64,000 nt of DNA, from assembly GCA_029959615.1 (NCBI GenBank), contig JASCOD010000008.1, forward strand, positions 62,001 to 126,000, given 5' to 3'. Positions 47,054 to 54,744 of this stretch are shown in pieces. A program made the position numbers and the translations under genes. Numbering within the stretch: position 1 is the stretch's first letter; every line of letters begins with the position of its first letter. This DNA comes from Flavobacteriaceae bacterium PS02338. Its GTDB lineage: Bacteria > Bacteroidota > Bacteroidia > Sphingobacteriales > Sphingobacteriaceae. Below the pieces are notes generated by a model that saw nothing but the letters and a program-made list of their open reading frames with translations, was not told the origin of the DNA and made no database searches.

Positions 47054-48256
47054 TTTTCTAGGCTGGTAAGCATACACCACCTCATACTTCTGCCTTTTTA
47101 AATTGTCGGCCAGTTCCCCAATTTTTAAGTTCTTGCGTTGGGGTGTAGGTTCGCAAACCGAGTAGATTTTGCCGTTGTACAAAATACCATCTCCTACGGG
47201 TTTGTCAAAAGCAACGGCCATGGTAATATGTGTAGGATAGAGTAGGGCAATCATGGGTAGATTATAGATTTCCTTTACCAAGAAGAAAAACAAAGCTGCT
47301 CGGTCATCACAATCACTTTGATCATTCAATAAAGTTTGTTCTGGCGAAAAACGTCTTTCTTTCCCTAACAACTCCTCATCATCTTCATAAAGAAAAGCAT
47401 AACGGGTAAACTGCATGAGGTAATCCACTCCTTTTTTGGTCGACATCTTTTTCAAATTATCCTTTAGCATAGGAATTAAAGATTGATAAGTTGCCTTACT
47501 CAAAGGAATATTGAAATAGGTCTCGAAATCAACTACCGGATAGTTGGCAAAAATTTTAGAAACCTCATTATTAACCTTTACATTAAAATGGTAGGCCTTG
47601 TGTTTATAGTTAAAGGCAATTTGTTTCTCCTGATAATCTTCGGGCTTAAAATCTGGCATTCGCGTTACCTTGTAGCTAAAAGCATGCGTTGCTTCTGCTA
47701 CGTCCATTTTTACAGGGATATAAGTATCGGCTTTTTTAAATAGTTTCTGATAATCATGATAATTCAAACACATGTACTTCTTGTCATCAACCATAAAATA
47801 AGGGATATCAGAGATGTCTTCATCACAACGTACATAGAAAATGATTTGATTATCGCCTATGGCAATACGGGCGTCGTAGCCAGATTTAACCATTAAAAAC
47901 CATTTGTATAAAGTATAGCTATGGTAATTCTTTGCTTTTGGACTTAATTGTTCGGCAGTTTTTCTAATGAGTTGGTAATACAACCAATCGTTTAGCTGAT
48001 GTTTTTCTTTATAGCTTTTTAGGGAATTAATTAGTTCGTTGTTGTTAGCCTGGTTTACCCGCTCGTAAAAACGTTTGATATTGGAGGAAGAAAGTTCGCT
48101 AGAAAAAATCCTTTGTAAAGCAGTATCTACACTAAAATTGAAAGTACCCTCGTAAAACTCAAAACTATATAGCTGCGCCTTCACATTGCTTAAAGTGCAT
48201 AGATTAATCAGCAATGCTGATAGATAAAAAATGCCATATCGTTTAAAGGAGTACAT
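47051..48256 (-). CDS. Secreted transglutaminase-like protein
   Basis: 401 residues with signal peptide (to about VKAQ, residue 28). The C-terminal third has a transglutaminase/papain-like triad: Cys in NDQSDCDDRAALFFFLVKE, His in YPTHITMAVAF and the acidic residue in SVCEPTPQ. The N-terminal two thirds are a beta-rich domain typical of Bacteroidota relatives. It could be a cysteine peptidase or crosslinker of unknown target. Its stop codon lies in the terminus of a palindromic element. Confidence 0.8.
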   Translation of the reverse strand: MYSFKRYGIFYLSALLINLCTLSNVKAQLYSFEFYEGTFNFSVDTALQRIFSSELSSSNIKRFYERVNQANNNELINSLKSYKEKHQLNDWLYYQLIRKTAEQLSPKAKNYHSYTLYKWFLMVKSGYDARIAIGDNQIIFYVRCDEDISDIPYFMVDDKKYMCLNYHDYQKLFKKADTYIPVKMDVAEATHAFSYKVTRMPDFKPEDYQEKQIAFNYKHKAYHFNVKVNNEVSKIFANYPVVDFETYFNIPLSKATYQSLIPMLKDNLKKMSTKKGVDYLMQFTRYAFLYEDDEELLGKERRFSPEQTLLNDQSDCDDRAALFFFLVKEIYNLPMIALLYPTHITMAVAFDKPVGDGILYNGKIYSVCEPTPQRKNLKIGELADNLKRQKYEVVYAYQPRK

Positions 48257-48410
48257 GTCTTAACATTCGGTTAATATTAAATTTAAATATAATTAACCTA
48301 GTAATGCAAGAGATTTTTTCGAAAAAAGATGGTTTTTACCCGAATTTGATTTTTCCTGTTAAGTAAATATAAAATAACTCAGGTTTTACAAAGGCTTAAC
48401 ATTGCAGCCC

Positions 48411-48418
48411 TACATTTG
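48411..48418 (+). promoter_or_regulatory. -7 box upstream of the integrase
   Basis: TACATTTG fits TAnnTTTG, 98 bases before the integrase ATG; the upstream -33 element is not recognisable. The rest of 48257-48515 is AT-rich. Confidence 0.45.
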
Positions 48419-48489
48419 TGATGTTAAATATTTGGTTAGTATTTAAAATATAGCTATAATTGCTTTTAAATAGACTTTTACTTAAAAAA

Positions 48490-48509
48490 GTTCACGAAAA
48501 AGTGCACAA
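48490..48509 (+). repeat. Short direct repeat in front of the integrase
   Basis: GTTCACGA and GTGCACAA lie 12 bases apart, immediately before the integrase start. Similar in form to the pair at the window's end (63919-63941). Could be recombinase arm sites; inference only. Confidence 0.35.
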
Positions 48510-48515
48510 GCAATT

Positions 48516-49877
48516 ATGGAAGCATTGAAATACAAAGGGCTAAAAATAACTAACACCAACCACAATAAATGGTATGTTTATTATGTATTAGTTACGCCTG
48601 ATGGTAAGGGTGAAAAGCGTAAAGAAGAAGGCAAGACCTACCAAATATCATTGAACACACAAGAACTCAAAGAGAATCCAAAATTAAGAAATACGAATGC
48701 TATAAAATTACTACGCTTGGTGGAAGCTGATTTGGAAAGCGGTGTTGACCCTAAATTTCATAATGAGATAGTTGACCAACGTAATAGATTAAAACTAATT
48801 GAAGCACAGAAGAAAGAAGATGCTAAAATTAGTATTGATGAAGGTATTGAAATACTTAGAAGTGAAAAGGGTTGGATTAATCCACATCCAATTAAACAAC
48901 ACGCCAGTAATGTAATTCCTACTTTCCTTAAAAATTCATTTAAAAAATATTTAATACAGATTAAAAAAGATGATGATTTAAGAAAAGTTAACAGAATGGA
49001 TATCGTAAACTACATTGAAGAAAATTTTAATAGGTCAGCAGACGTAAAAAAGAGTACCAATAGAGGACGTTGGAAAGAAAAGGGTTGGAGTGCATCAACC
49101 TGTATCATTCAAAGAACAAGAATTTCATTATTATTTAATACTCTAATCAATCTTGGCTTGGTTGAAGAAAATCCAACTACCAATGTTAAAGTCAAAAAAG
49201 ACAGCGAGAAAAAAGAAAAAGCAGAGAATGATATTGATGATTTAGAAGCTTGGTCTCAAGATGAAAGAAGGATTTGGTTTGATGAACTTTCAAAAAGTAC
49301 AGATTTAATAGATGTAACATTCCTAGCATCTTCAGCATTAATCTACTATGCCTTCATACGAAAATCAGAACTTTTACGAATCAAGGTAGGAAATATTGAT
49401 TTTCAAAATGAAGTAATTAGGCTTAAAGGTGATTTAACTAAGTCAGCGAGAAAATATAAAAAGAACGAAACAATTTTGATTGAAATGAATGATGAATTGT
49501 TAGCTATTTTAAAGCGTTATATTGATTTGAAATTTCCAAATGGTCATTCGGTCAACGATTATTTATTTTTTCAATACACGTCAGATTTAGCATATAATTA
49601 TGGTACTTATACAAAGCACTACGAAAAGATTAGAGCAAGGTTTGAAGGTAAATATTTACAAAGGCGTTTGTTCGCAAATAAAAATCAATATGCGTTAAAG
49701 CATACTGGAGCAATTGCATTGTATCATTATCTTGAAAAAACTGATAAAAGCCCAGCAGAAATACAAAGAATTATACAAAATCATTGCAGACATAGTGATT
49801 GGGGTGAAACAGAAAGGTATTTAAGGGATAAATGCAAAATTACCATCAAAGAGAAAAAAGAAAAATTTTCATTTTAA
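48516..49877 (+). CDS. Tyrosine-type site-specific integrase
   Basis: A 453-residue integrase. N-terminal arm-binding/SAM-like part (about 1-230), catalytic domain (about 240-453) with the first Arg in YYAFIRKSELLRIKVGNI, Lys in LKGDLTKSARKYK, box II as YALKHTGAIALYHY, and NHCRHSDWGETERYLRD with the final His and nucleophile Tyr. In box II the canonical HxxR is replaced by YxxK, a variant I know from Bacteroidota phage-type integrases. It opens the AT-rich island and is the likely mover of it. No tRNA gene is adjacent. Confidence 0.9.
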   Translation: MEALKYKGLKITNTNHNKWYVYYVLVTPDGKGEKRKEEGKTYQISLNTQELKENPKLRNTNAIKLLRLVEADLESGVDPKFHNEIVDQRNRLKLIEAQKKEDAKISIDEGIEILRSEKGWINPHPIKQHASNVIPTFLKNSFKKYLIQIKKDDDLRKVNRMDIVNYIEENFNRSADVKKSTNRGRWKEKGWSASTCIIQRTRISLLFNTLINLGLVEENPTTNVKVKKDSEKKEKAENDIDDLEAWSQDERRIWFDELSKSTDLIDVTFLASSALIYYAFIRKSELLRIKVGNIDFQNEVIRLKGDLTKSARKYKKNETILIEMNDELLAILKRYIDLKFPNGHSVNDYLFFQYTSDLAYNYGTYTKHYEKIRARFEGKYLQRRLFANKNQYALKHTGAIALYHYLEKTDKSPAEIQRIIQNHCRHSDWGETERYLRDKCKITIKEKKEKFSF

Positions 49878-49881
49878 ATAG

Positions 49882-49905
49882 AAAGGCTAACCCATGTTAG
49901 CCTTT
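49882..49905. terminator. Terminator between convergent genes
   Basis: AAAGGCTAA and TTAGCCTTT form a 9-bp stem with a 6-base loop, then TTAATT. It overlaps the last codons of the minus-strand neighbour. Confidence 0.75.
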
Positions 49906-50156
49906 TTAATTCTTTCATATGATTGTAGTTCCAGCATCTTTGAATGTTCTTCAATTTCTAATCTAAATTTCTCTTTTTTAGATAAGCGTTTCACAACTTG
50001 TTTAGTTTCTTCAGGTTTTTCTTTAAAGAATTTGATTGCTGGTTTTAATTCATTCTTTAATTCTTTTACCTCCTTTTGCAACTCACACACCATTTCCATT
50101 AGCAATTTATTTAGCTCTATTATTTGATTGATATGTGTTTGCTCCTGCTCCTGCAC
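49887..50156 (-). CDS. Small coiled-coil protein of the island
   Basis: 89 residues, highly charged and helical (ELQKEVKELKNELKPAIKFF is a coiled coil), no signal or membrane segment. Convergent with the integrase, and its upstream side faces the left arm of the 33-bp inverted repeat, so inversion would change what lies in front of it. Function unknown. Confidence 0.65.
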   Translation of the reverse strand: MQEQEQTHINQIIELNKLLMEMVCELQKEVKELKNELKPAIKFFKEKPEETKQVVKRLSKKEKFRLEIEEHSKMLELQSYERIKKANMG

Positions 50157-50200
50157 ATACCTAAAGTATATTAGGATTGAAAAAAATCAAGTTGAAGTAT

Positions 50201-50233
50201 AAAAATTTTGGTAACTATACCAAGTTTACACTA
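50201..50233 (+). repeat. Left arm of perfect 33-bp inverted repeat
   Basis: This stretch is the exact reverse complement of 50932-50964. Within it TTGGTA-ACTA-TACCAA (50208-50223) is a small dyad of the kind recombinases or repressors bind. It bounds a 764-bp cassette of three small genes. Confidence 0.92.
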
Positions 50234-50298
50234 AATTGTTAAAAAATAAAAGGATTACTTCTACAGTAGTCCTTTCTATTTAAAAGTTTATTAGATTT

Positions 50299-50499
50299 GT
50301 GAAAACGAGATTCACTATGGCTTCTAGGTTCATCAAGATATATACAACATCAAATGAAAACAAGTATATCAATACTTCACACATTATAACTATCGTATCA
50401 AGCAAAGATGGAGATAAGACATTCGTATATTTAACCGATGGAACGTGCCTACATACACTTATATCTGCTGAGGAGCTTTATGAATCAGCTAACCGTTGA
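50299..50499 (+). CDS. Small protein of the inverted-repeat cassette
   Basis: 66 residues from a GTG start, or 60 from ATG 50317 (MASRFIKIYTTSNENKYIN). Looks like a small beta-rich fold (SHIITIVSSKDGDKTFVYLT). Function unknown. Its 3' end overlaps the convergent 47-residue gene by 15 bases. Confidence 0.55.
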   Translation: MKTRFTMASRFIKIYTTSNENKYINTSHIITIVSSKDGDKTFVYLTDGTCLHTLISAEELYESANR

Positions 50500-50628
50500 T
50501 TTCAATTTGAGTGTTCTTTTGACATTTTCTAATATTTCTTCTGCTAAAGTGACGTTCAATCCTTTTAATAAAGAATAGATTTCTTTTATTTTTTGCTCGA
50601 GAATAATTTGTTGTTCTTGTGCTGTCAT
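50485..50628 (-). CDS. Small helical protein on the opposite strand of the cassette (47 aa)
   Basis: Reads MTAQEQQIILEQKIKEIYSL and continues through LNVTLAEEILENVKRTLK to a TGA stop; all-helical and charged, a plausible real small protein. ATG at 50628 has a purine-rich stretch (AAGAAAGAAATTTAAG) before it. Convergent with the 66-residue gene and divergent from the 82-residue gene. Confidence 0.5.
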   Translation of the reverse strand: MTAQEQQIILEQKIKEIYSLLKGLNVTLAEEILENVKRTLKLKSTVS

Positions 50629-50676
50629 AATTTTATTTCTTAAATTTCTTTCTTTTCTAATATAAAATATTCCATA

Positions 50677-50925
50677 ATGAAATTTATTGATATCTATTCT
50701 GTTGGTAAAATGTTTACTTTAAGTGTTATGCTGGACAATGGTAAACAAGAGTTTATACAATGTATCGTAAAAGAGCATACAGGAGTCTTTGGTGTAGATG
50801 ACCTTAGAGAAATCAAGGTTGAACAAATATTGAATTTAGAGGACTATTTCAACGGGCTAATTTTGGATAACACAAGGGAAAGGGTGATTAGAACAGAACG
50901 TATAACTAATACTATTTTTCTATAA
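50677..50925 (+). CDS. Small protein of the inverted-repeat cassette, right side
   Basis: 82 residues from ATG (MKFIDIYSVGKMFTLSVMLD), beta-rich then helical, no signal. The stop is 6 bases before the right arm of the inverted repeat. Unknown function; its N-terminal region resembles the 66-residue neighbour only loosely (a beta strand with IYxxxxK), so shared descent is not claimed. Confidence 0.55.
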   Translation: MKFIDIYSVGKMFTLSVMLDNGKQEFIQCIVKEHTGVFGVDDLREIKVEQILNLEDYFNGLILDNTRERVIRTERITNTIFL

Positions 50926-50931
50926 TCAACC

Positions 50932-50964
50932 TAGTGTAAACTTGGTATAGTTACCAAAATTTTT
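50932..50964 (-). repeat. Right arm of perfect 33-bp inverted repeat
   Basis: Exact reverse complement of 50201-50233, no mismatch over 33 bases; similarity continues more weakly towards the inside (about 9 of the next 12). Confidence 0.92.
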
Positions 50965-51066
50965 TATTTGTTGGAAAAAGTGAGTAAACAAAAACAGCCA
51001 GTTATTAAATGCTTCATTAAGTTAGTTGAAAAATTGAAATATTTCAACTTTTTTGTATTTTGAACT

Positions 51067-51123
51067 GTAGGATTATTTATTTCCTACATAACTTCCTACA
51101 TAATCTCCTACATAATCTCCTAC
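51067..51123 (+). repeat. Four 12-bp iteron-like direct repeats
   Basis: TCCTAC begins at 51082, 51094, 51106 and 51118, exactly 12 bases apart, in units of the form TTCCTACATAAT. An inverse GTAGGA at 51067 precedes them. An AT-only tract follows (about 51130-51179, made of TAATATAT-like sequence). This resembles the iterons plus melting region of a replication origin; part of a 656-base gap (50965-51620) without a gene. Confidence 0.65.
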
Positions 51124-51180
51124 CATAGTTAGTATTAATATTATTATTAGTATTAAAGAAATAATATATATAATATATAG

Positions 51181-51204
51181 GTAGGAGATTTTATTTTCTC
51201 CTAC
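51181..51204. repeat. Palindrome of the iteron motif, copy 1
   Basis: GTAGGAGA and TCTCCTAC make an 8-bp stem with an 8-base AT loop; CATAA follows, so the right arm contains the same TCCTACATAA core as the iterons. Confidence 0.65.
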
Positions 51205-51380
51205 ATAAAAACTGAAATAAATTATTTGTGTATTTACTAGAAATATAATTATCTCAATTTATTCCAATTAACACCATTCACGTAGTGAAATTTAACTTTT
51301 TTTGTTTAACATTTAGTTCCATTCCAACTAGCGTAAGCTTAATTCCTTCAATTCTCTTTTAAATATTATAATACAGTATG

Positions 51381-51403
51381 GTAGGAGATTTATTTTCTCC
51401 TAC
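51381..51403. repeat. Palindrome of the iteron motif, copy 2
   Basis: The same GTAGGAGA / TCTCCTAC dyad with a 7-base loop, 200 bases downstream of copy 1, again followed by ATAAG. Both copies are nearly identical in the loop. Confidence 0.65.
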
Positions 51404-51555
51404 ATAAGAATTGAATATTTCAATTAATATTTTTTGAACTTGATTTATTTGGATTCTAGTATACTTTAGGATTAAAAGAAAATTCTTTTAATGAATTTGT
51501 CACTTTCTCAATGTAAGTGATATTTATATGAAAGTGTTTCACTTTTTATTATTTG

Positions 51556-51604
51556 CTGGTGTAGCCTCTTCCAAATTACAGGTTACACCAGTTTAACCAA
51601 CTGG
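51556..51604 (+). promoter_or_regulatory. Overlapping alternative hairpins before the gene at 51621
   Basis: CTGGTGTAGCCT (51556-51567) pairs with AGGTTACACCAG (51580-51591), 11 of 12 bases. The alternative pair CCAGTT (51588-51593) with AACTGG (51599-51604) shares CCAG with it, so the two cannot form together. The second one touches a purine-rich GGAAGTGG before the start codon. A structure-based control of translation, or a protein operator, is possible; both are inference. Confidence 0.4.
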
Positions 51605-51620
51605 AAGTGGTATAAGTAAT

Positions 51621-52412
51621 TTGGGGTTAAATAATAAAAAAGTGTTAAATAATTCAAAAATCGAACTTTATGTTCACATTCCAAACCATCTAAAAACAAA
51701 AATCGATTCAATTTTTTTTGATTTTTCTCAAAAGCAATTAAACAAAATTTACTTCTTAGTCTGGAAAATAAATAGCAAAGAAAGCATACAGATTAACATT
51801 CGCAATTTCAGTGCAATGTTAGCATTCAATACTGGAGGTTTAACTGCAGTATTAAACAAATTGCGTACAAACCTAATCATCAATACTGATGCAGATTATT
51901 GCCCGAAATTAAAAAGCAACAGCTATTATCTTTTAAAAAGGTATGATACGAGTTATAACAAACCAACAGACTTTCAATTATTCTACAATTCTGCTAATTG
52001 CGATGTACCAGTATGGGTGCAAAAATATTGTACAGATGCAGGAGTAGTTAAGGCTGCAAAATATTCTAGTTACATTAAAGGAAAATCAGCAGCAGAAATT
52101 AAAATTGAAAATTTGGAAAATGAGGTTAGAGAACTTAGAGAGCTATTAAAAATGGCAAATGTATATTCTGAGGAAGTTGATGTTAAAGCTAATTTATGTG
52201 AGTATTCAATCCGAACTAAGAAATATTATATTCTTAATTATTCTCAATTCCGAAGCAAATTTAAAGATGCTTCTTTAAGGATGATGGTAATGAATATTTT
52301 ATGTGAAAAGCCTAATTCTTTTTCTCAAAAGCTCATGTTGGAAAATGGAGGGTTGCTACTTTTCGATAAGTTTATTCAAGAGGGTGAAGTTTTTATTCAA
52401 ATTGAAAATTAA
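51621..52412 (+). CDS. Unrecognised protein of the island, possible DNA-binding/replication factor
   Basis: 263 residues from a TTG start; no ATG lies in the first 60 codons. The first ~110 residues (IELYVHIPNHLKTKIDSIFF, FSAMLAFNTGGLTAVLNKLR) have a helix-turn-helix or winged-helix feel; a coiled coil follows at about 165-180 (NLENEVRELRELLKMA); the C-terminus is mixed. No enzyme motif. Position right behind an iteron-like region would suit an initiator protein, but that is inference without family support. Confidence 0.65.
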   Translation: MGLNNKKVLNNSKIELYVHIPNHLKTKIDSIFFDFSQKQLNKIYFLVWKINSKESIQINIRNFSAMLAFNTGGLTAVLNKLRTNLIINTDADYCPKLKSNSYYLLKRYDTSYNKPTDFQLFYNSANCDVPVWVQKYCTDAGVVKAAKYSSYIKGKSAAEIKIENLENEVRELRELLKMANVYSEEVDVKANLCEYSIRTKKYYILNYSQFRSKFKDASLRMMVMNILCEKPNSFSQKLMLENGGLLLFDKFIQEGEVFIQIEN

Positions 52413-52443
52413 ATTCTTTATAAGAATTTATCACTTAGGTAAA

Positions 52444-52683
52444 TTAGATTGCGCTCTCAGGTAGAAAATCTTTAGGGCTACAATTAAGCGCCTTCGCAAT
52501 TTCATTGAGGTGTGAGATATTATATTTCGCTCTTTGATTTGGATTTTCAACTGCACCTATGAACGCATCACTAACGTTTAGCTTAATTGCTAGAACAGCT
52601 TGGGATATTTTCAGTTCATTTCTTCTTTTTCTAACTTGTTCGATTACAAATAGATCCAAATCTGTTTTCTTCGTTTCTGACAT
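52444..52683 (-). CDS. XRE-family helix-turn-helix regulator
   Basis: 79 residues. A Cro/CI-like HTH spans about 14-70 (RKRRNELKISQAVLAIKLNV, then SDAFIGAVENPNQRAKYNI as recognition helix, then HLNEIAKALNCSPKDFLP). Divergent from the lipoprotein gene, with a near-perfect dyad in the shared gap, so it likely represses itself and the neighbour. Confidence 0.88.
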   Translation of the reverse strand: MSETKKTDLDLFVIEQVRKRRNELKISQAVLAIKLNVSDAFIGAVENPNQRAKYNISHLNEIAKALNCSPKDFLPESAI

Positions 52684-52713
52684 ATCGCAATAAAGGCGTA
52701 AATCAAATAATTG

Positions 52714-52735
52714 ATACTAATACAGGTATTGGTAT
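52714..52735. promoter_or_regulatory. 22-bp near-palindromic operator
   Basis: ATACTAATAC-AG-GTATTGGTAT: arms match in 9 of 10 positions. It lies between the XRE gene and the lipoprotein gene and covers the probable -33 region of the latter. Confidence 0.6.
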
Positions 52736-52759
52736 TGTGTTGGATTTTACTTATATTTG
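52728..52759 (+). promoter_or_regulatory. Promoter of the lipoprotein gene
   Basis: ATTG at 52728-52731 and TATATTTG at 52752-52759, 20 bp apart. The start point would lie about at the ATG (52768), so the mRNA may be leaderless, as for the blaI-type gene. Confidence 0.5.
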
Positions 52760-52767
52760 AAGTTTGT

Positions 52768-53595
52768 ATGATTATGATTCGTTTCAAACCACTATTATTA
52801 CTCGCTATTTGTCTGATTTTATTTTCATGTTCTGAGCAAAAAACTAAGGGCGATACAAATCAGAGTTTGTCCAATCGCAGTAGCGATACTCTAAAGGATG
52901 TTTCTGAATATAGAATGGCTTTTCTTCAAGCACCACACGATAAAGTTTTACAAATTCTTGGTGAACCTGACGACAAAGGTAATTCGGCTAGTTACAGAAC
53001 TGGTCATTACGTATATTATAATATGGTAAATGATGGTGGACAAACAAAGCATTTAGTGTTCTATTATGCTCGCATAGGTCGAAACGCAGAGAACTTAACT
53101 ATTGAAGATGTACAAGCTATTGGAGATGGTGAGGAATATTTTGAACCATCATATGGCAGATTCGTTGTAAAAAAAATAAGCAAACCTTTAGTTATTGGGA
53201 GCGATGTTGTGATAAAGAAGATCGACCTATTAGTCGATTCAATTACTTATCAAGTTTTAAACCAATATGATCAAACAACAAGATATGGTGATGCAACTTT
53301 TTGGTATTCTAATGATCTAGATTTGAAAAAAGTTGTAGTTAGACGAAATATTAATTCTTACGAACTAATGAATTATGAATACTATTTTGAGCAAAATAAT
53401 CTAAAATATGTTTATGAGTATAATGATTCTGGCAAAGGGCGTAAAGTAAGGAAGTATATTAATAATAATCAAGTTATAGCAACTTTTTATGACGATGTGA
53501 AAGGCGACTGTAAGGACACTTATTTTTGTGAGTATGGTAGAAGATCCGAGCCCTACGGATTACAAGAAATTTATTGGAGCAATCAAGGCGATTAA
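52768..53595 (+). CDS. Lipoprotein (hypothetical) of the island
   Basis: 275 residues; start at ATG 52768 (or 52774) gives the signal FKPLLLLAICLILFSC with lipid-anchored Cys. In-frame codons back to 52711 run through the promoter and operator and are not used. The region MAFLQAPHDKVLQILGEPDD resembles the start of SmpA/BamE-like domains (a short LGxPD turn), a weak hint only. The C-terminus carries repeated YEYYFEQNN / YVYEYND-type strands like those of antitoxin-fold or YD-like repeats. Function unknown; followed after 16 bases by a small gene. Confidence 0.7.
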   Translation: MIMIRFKPLLLLAICLILFSCSEQKTKGDTNQSLSNRSSDTLKDVSEYRMAFLQAPHDKVLQILGEPDDKGNSASYRTGHYVYYNMVNDGGQTKHLVFYYARIGRNAENLTIEDVQAIGDGEEYFEPSYGRFVVKKISKPLVIGSDVVIKKIDLLVDSITYQVLNQYDQTTRYGDATFWYSNDLDLKKVVVRRNINSYELMNYEYYFEQNNLKYVYEYNDSGKGRKVRKYINNNQVIATFYDDVKGDCKDTYFCEYGRRSEPYGLQEIYWSNQGD

Positions 53596-53611
53596 TTTGT
53601 AGTATTTTAAG

Positions 53612-53848
53612 ATGAGATTTACGCATGTAGACCTATCGTTACTTTGTCAGTCAATTAATGACAAAATTATCGAAGAAGGTGGTGTAGAAATATTTGCAGT
53701 TAAAGCTAATGGAGGAACAACTTCAATTTTCAAGGTAGACGCCAATAAGGTTAAAATTCCTTTGTTAGAAGATGTGGCTAGAGATGAAGGTTATAGGTTT
53801 CTGCAGGGTTTTAGTTTTGCATTAAAGGGGTTACCTGGGTTAAGTTAG
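53612..53848 (+). CDS. Small hypothetical protein downstream of the lipoprotein
   Basis: 78 residues (MRFTHVDLSLLCQSINDKII), ATG start, mixed alpha/beta, no signal. 16 bases behind the lipoprotein gene in the same direction, hence co-transcribed. No recognisable family. Confidence 0.6.
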   Translation: MRFTHVDLSLLCQSINDKIIEEGGVEIFAVKANGGTTSIFKVDANKVKIPLLEDVARDEGYRFLQGFSFALKGLPGLS

Positions 53849-54135
53849 AGGTGATTTTTTGCTGAAAAATTTTTAAGCCAGGTCACTACATATAATAATG
53901 TGATGGAGGGAGGGGGTAGGTAGGGGGATACCTAAGTATATATTTTAGCAAAAAAAAAAAGCACTCGATTCGATGCTGTGCCCACTTTGATATGGATTTA
54001 TTTCATAGTATGATGTGTTTTCTCAGAAAAACATACCAAAATCGTAAATATATTTGCTTTCTAAAGTTCATATTAGAGCTGTATCGGCAAGTTATTGATA
54101 GGTTTTACCCCAGTTTTGCAAGGGTTATTTTGCAG
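53849..54135. other. Intergenic region with G-rich tract and a minus-strand terminator
   Basis: Bases 53905-53927 hold five close G runs (GG, GGG, GGGGG, GG, GGGGG). At 53950-53981 an A11 run followed by GCACTCGATTCGATGCTGTG reads on the minus strand as a small hairpin with a T11 tail, a candidate terminator for the recombinase gene, though 155 bases from its stop. No gene seen. Confidence 0.45.
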
Positions 54136-54744
54136 TTATACCGCAGCAATTCCTAGTTTTCTAATCTTGGTAATGGTATTGATATGGACGCCAACCAACT
54201 TAGATATTTCAGTATTCTTAAGAGTACCCTTCTTCAAATATTCTAGTGCTAATTTATTTTTTGGCTTTGAAAGAAACATTAGATTATCCTCAACTGAACC
54301 TATCTTTCTACCTTTGTATTTTCCTTGCATTTTTGCTAAGTCAATGCCTTCTTTCTGACGTTCCTTAATCTGTACACGCTCCATTTCGCCTACAATTCCT
54401 AGAATTGATATTATCATTCTGGATATTGGGTTTTCTGTGCCATTATCGTCTAATGTCGTTAGTCCTTGGGTCTTAAAAATGATTGGCACTTTTTTGTTGT
54501 TGAATGCCTCGATTGTTTTTAATAAATCTTGAACATTTCTACCTAGCCTGTCGATGGAGCTTACAGTTAAAGAAGTGATTTTATTAGCGTTTAAAAACTT
54601 TAACACTTTGCTTCCCTCCTTTCTGTCAGCAAAAGCAATCGCACCACTGCAGTAGTCTGTAAAAACTTTAAAGTCCTTTTCATTTACAATTTGGCGAGCA
54701 ATATTCTGGTCTAAGCTTGAAACTCTAACGTATAAAATATTCAT
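54136..54744 (-). CDS. Serine recombinase (resolvase/invertase family)
   Basis: 202 residues. Catalytic Ser in the N-terminal YVRVSSLDQN, the conserved SSIDRLGRN block and the Arg-rich ISRMIISILGIVGEMERVQI with KERQKEGIDLAKMQGKYKGR at the start of the long E-helix, then a C-terminal HTH (NTEISKLVGVHINTITKIRK). Small size fits a DNA invertase or resolvase rather than a large integrase. In this window the only perfect inverted repeats that could serve as its target are those at 50201 and 50932; the link is inference. Confidence 0.92.
   Translation of the reverse strand: MNILYVRVSSLDQNIARQIVNEKDFKVFTDYCSGAIAFADRKEGSKVLKFLNANKITSLTVSSIDRLGRNVQDLLKTIEAFNNKKVPIIFKTQGLTTLDDNGTENPISRMIISILGIVGEMERVQIKERQKEGIDLAKMQGKYKGRKIGSVEDNLMFLSKPKNKLALEYLKKGTLKNTEISKLVGVHINTITKIRKLGIAAV

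Noticed and set aside
48257..48515. tRNA gene as the integration site of the island
   Set aside because: No cloverleaf, anticodon arm or CCA-like end can be drawn next to the integrase.
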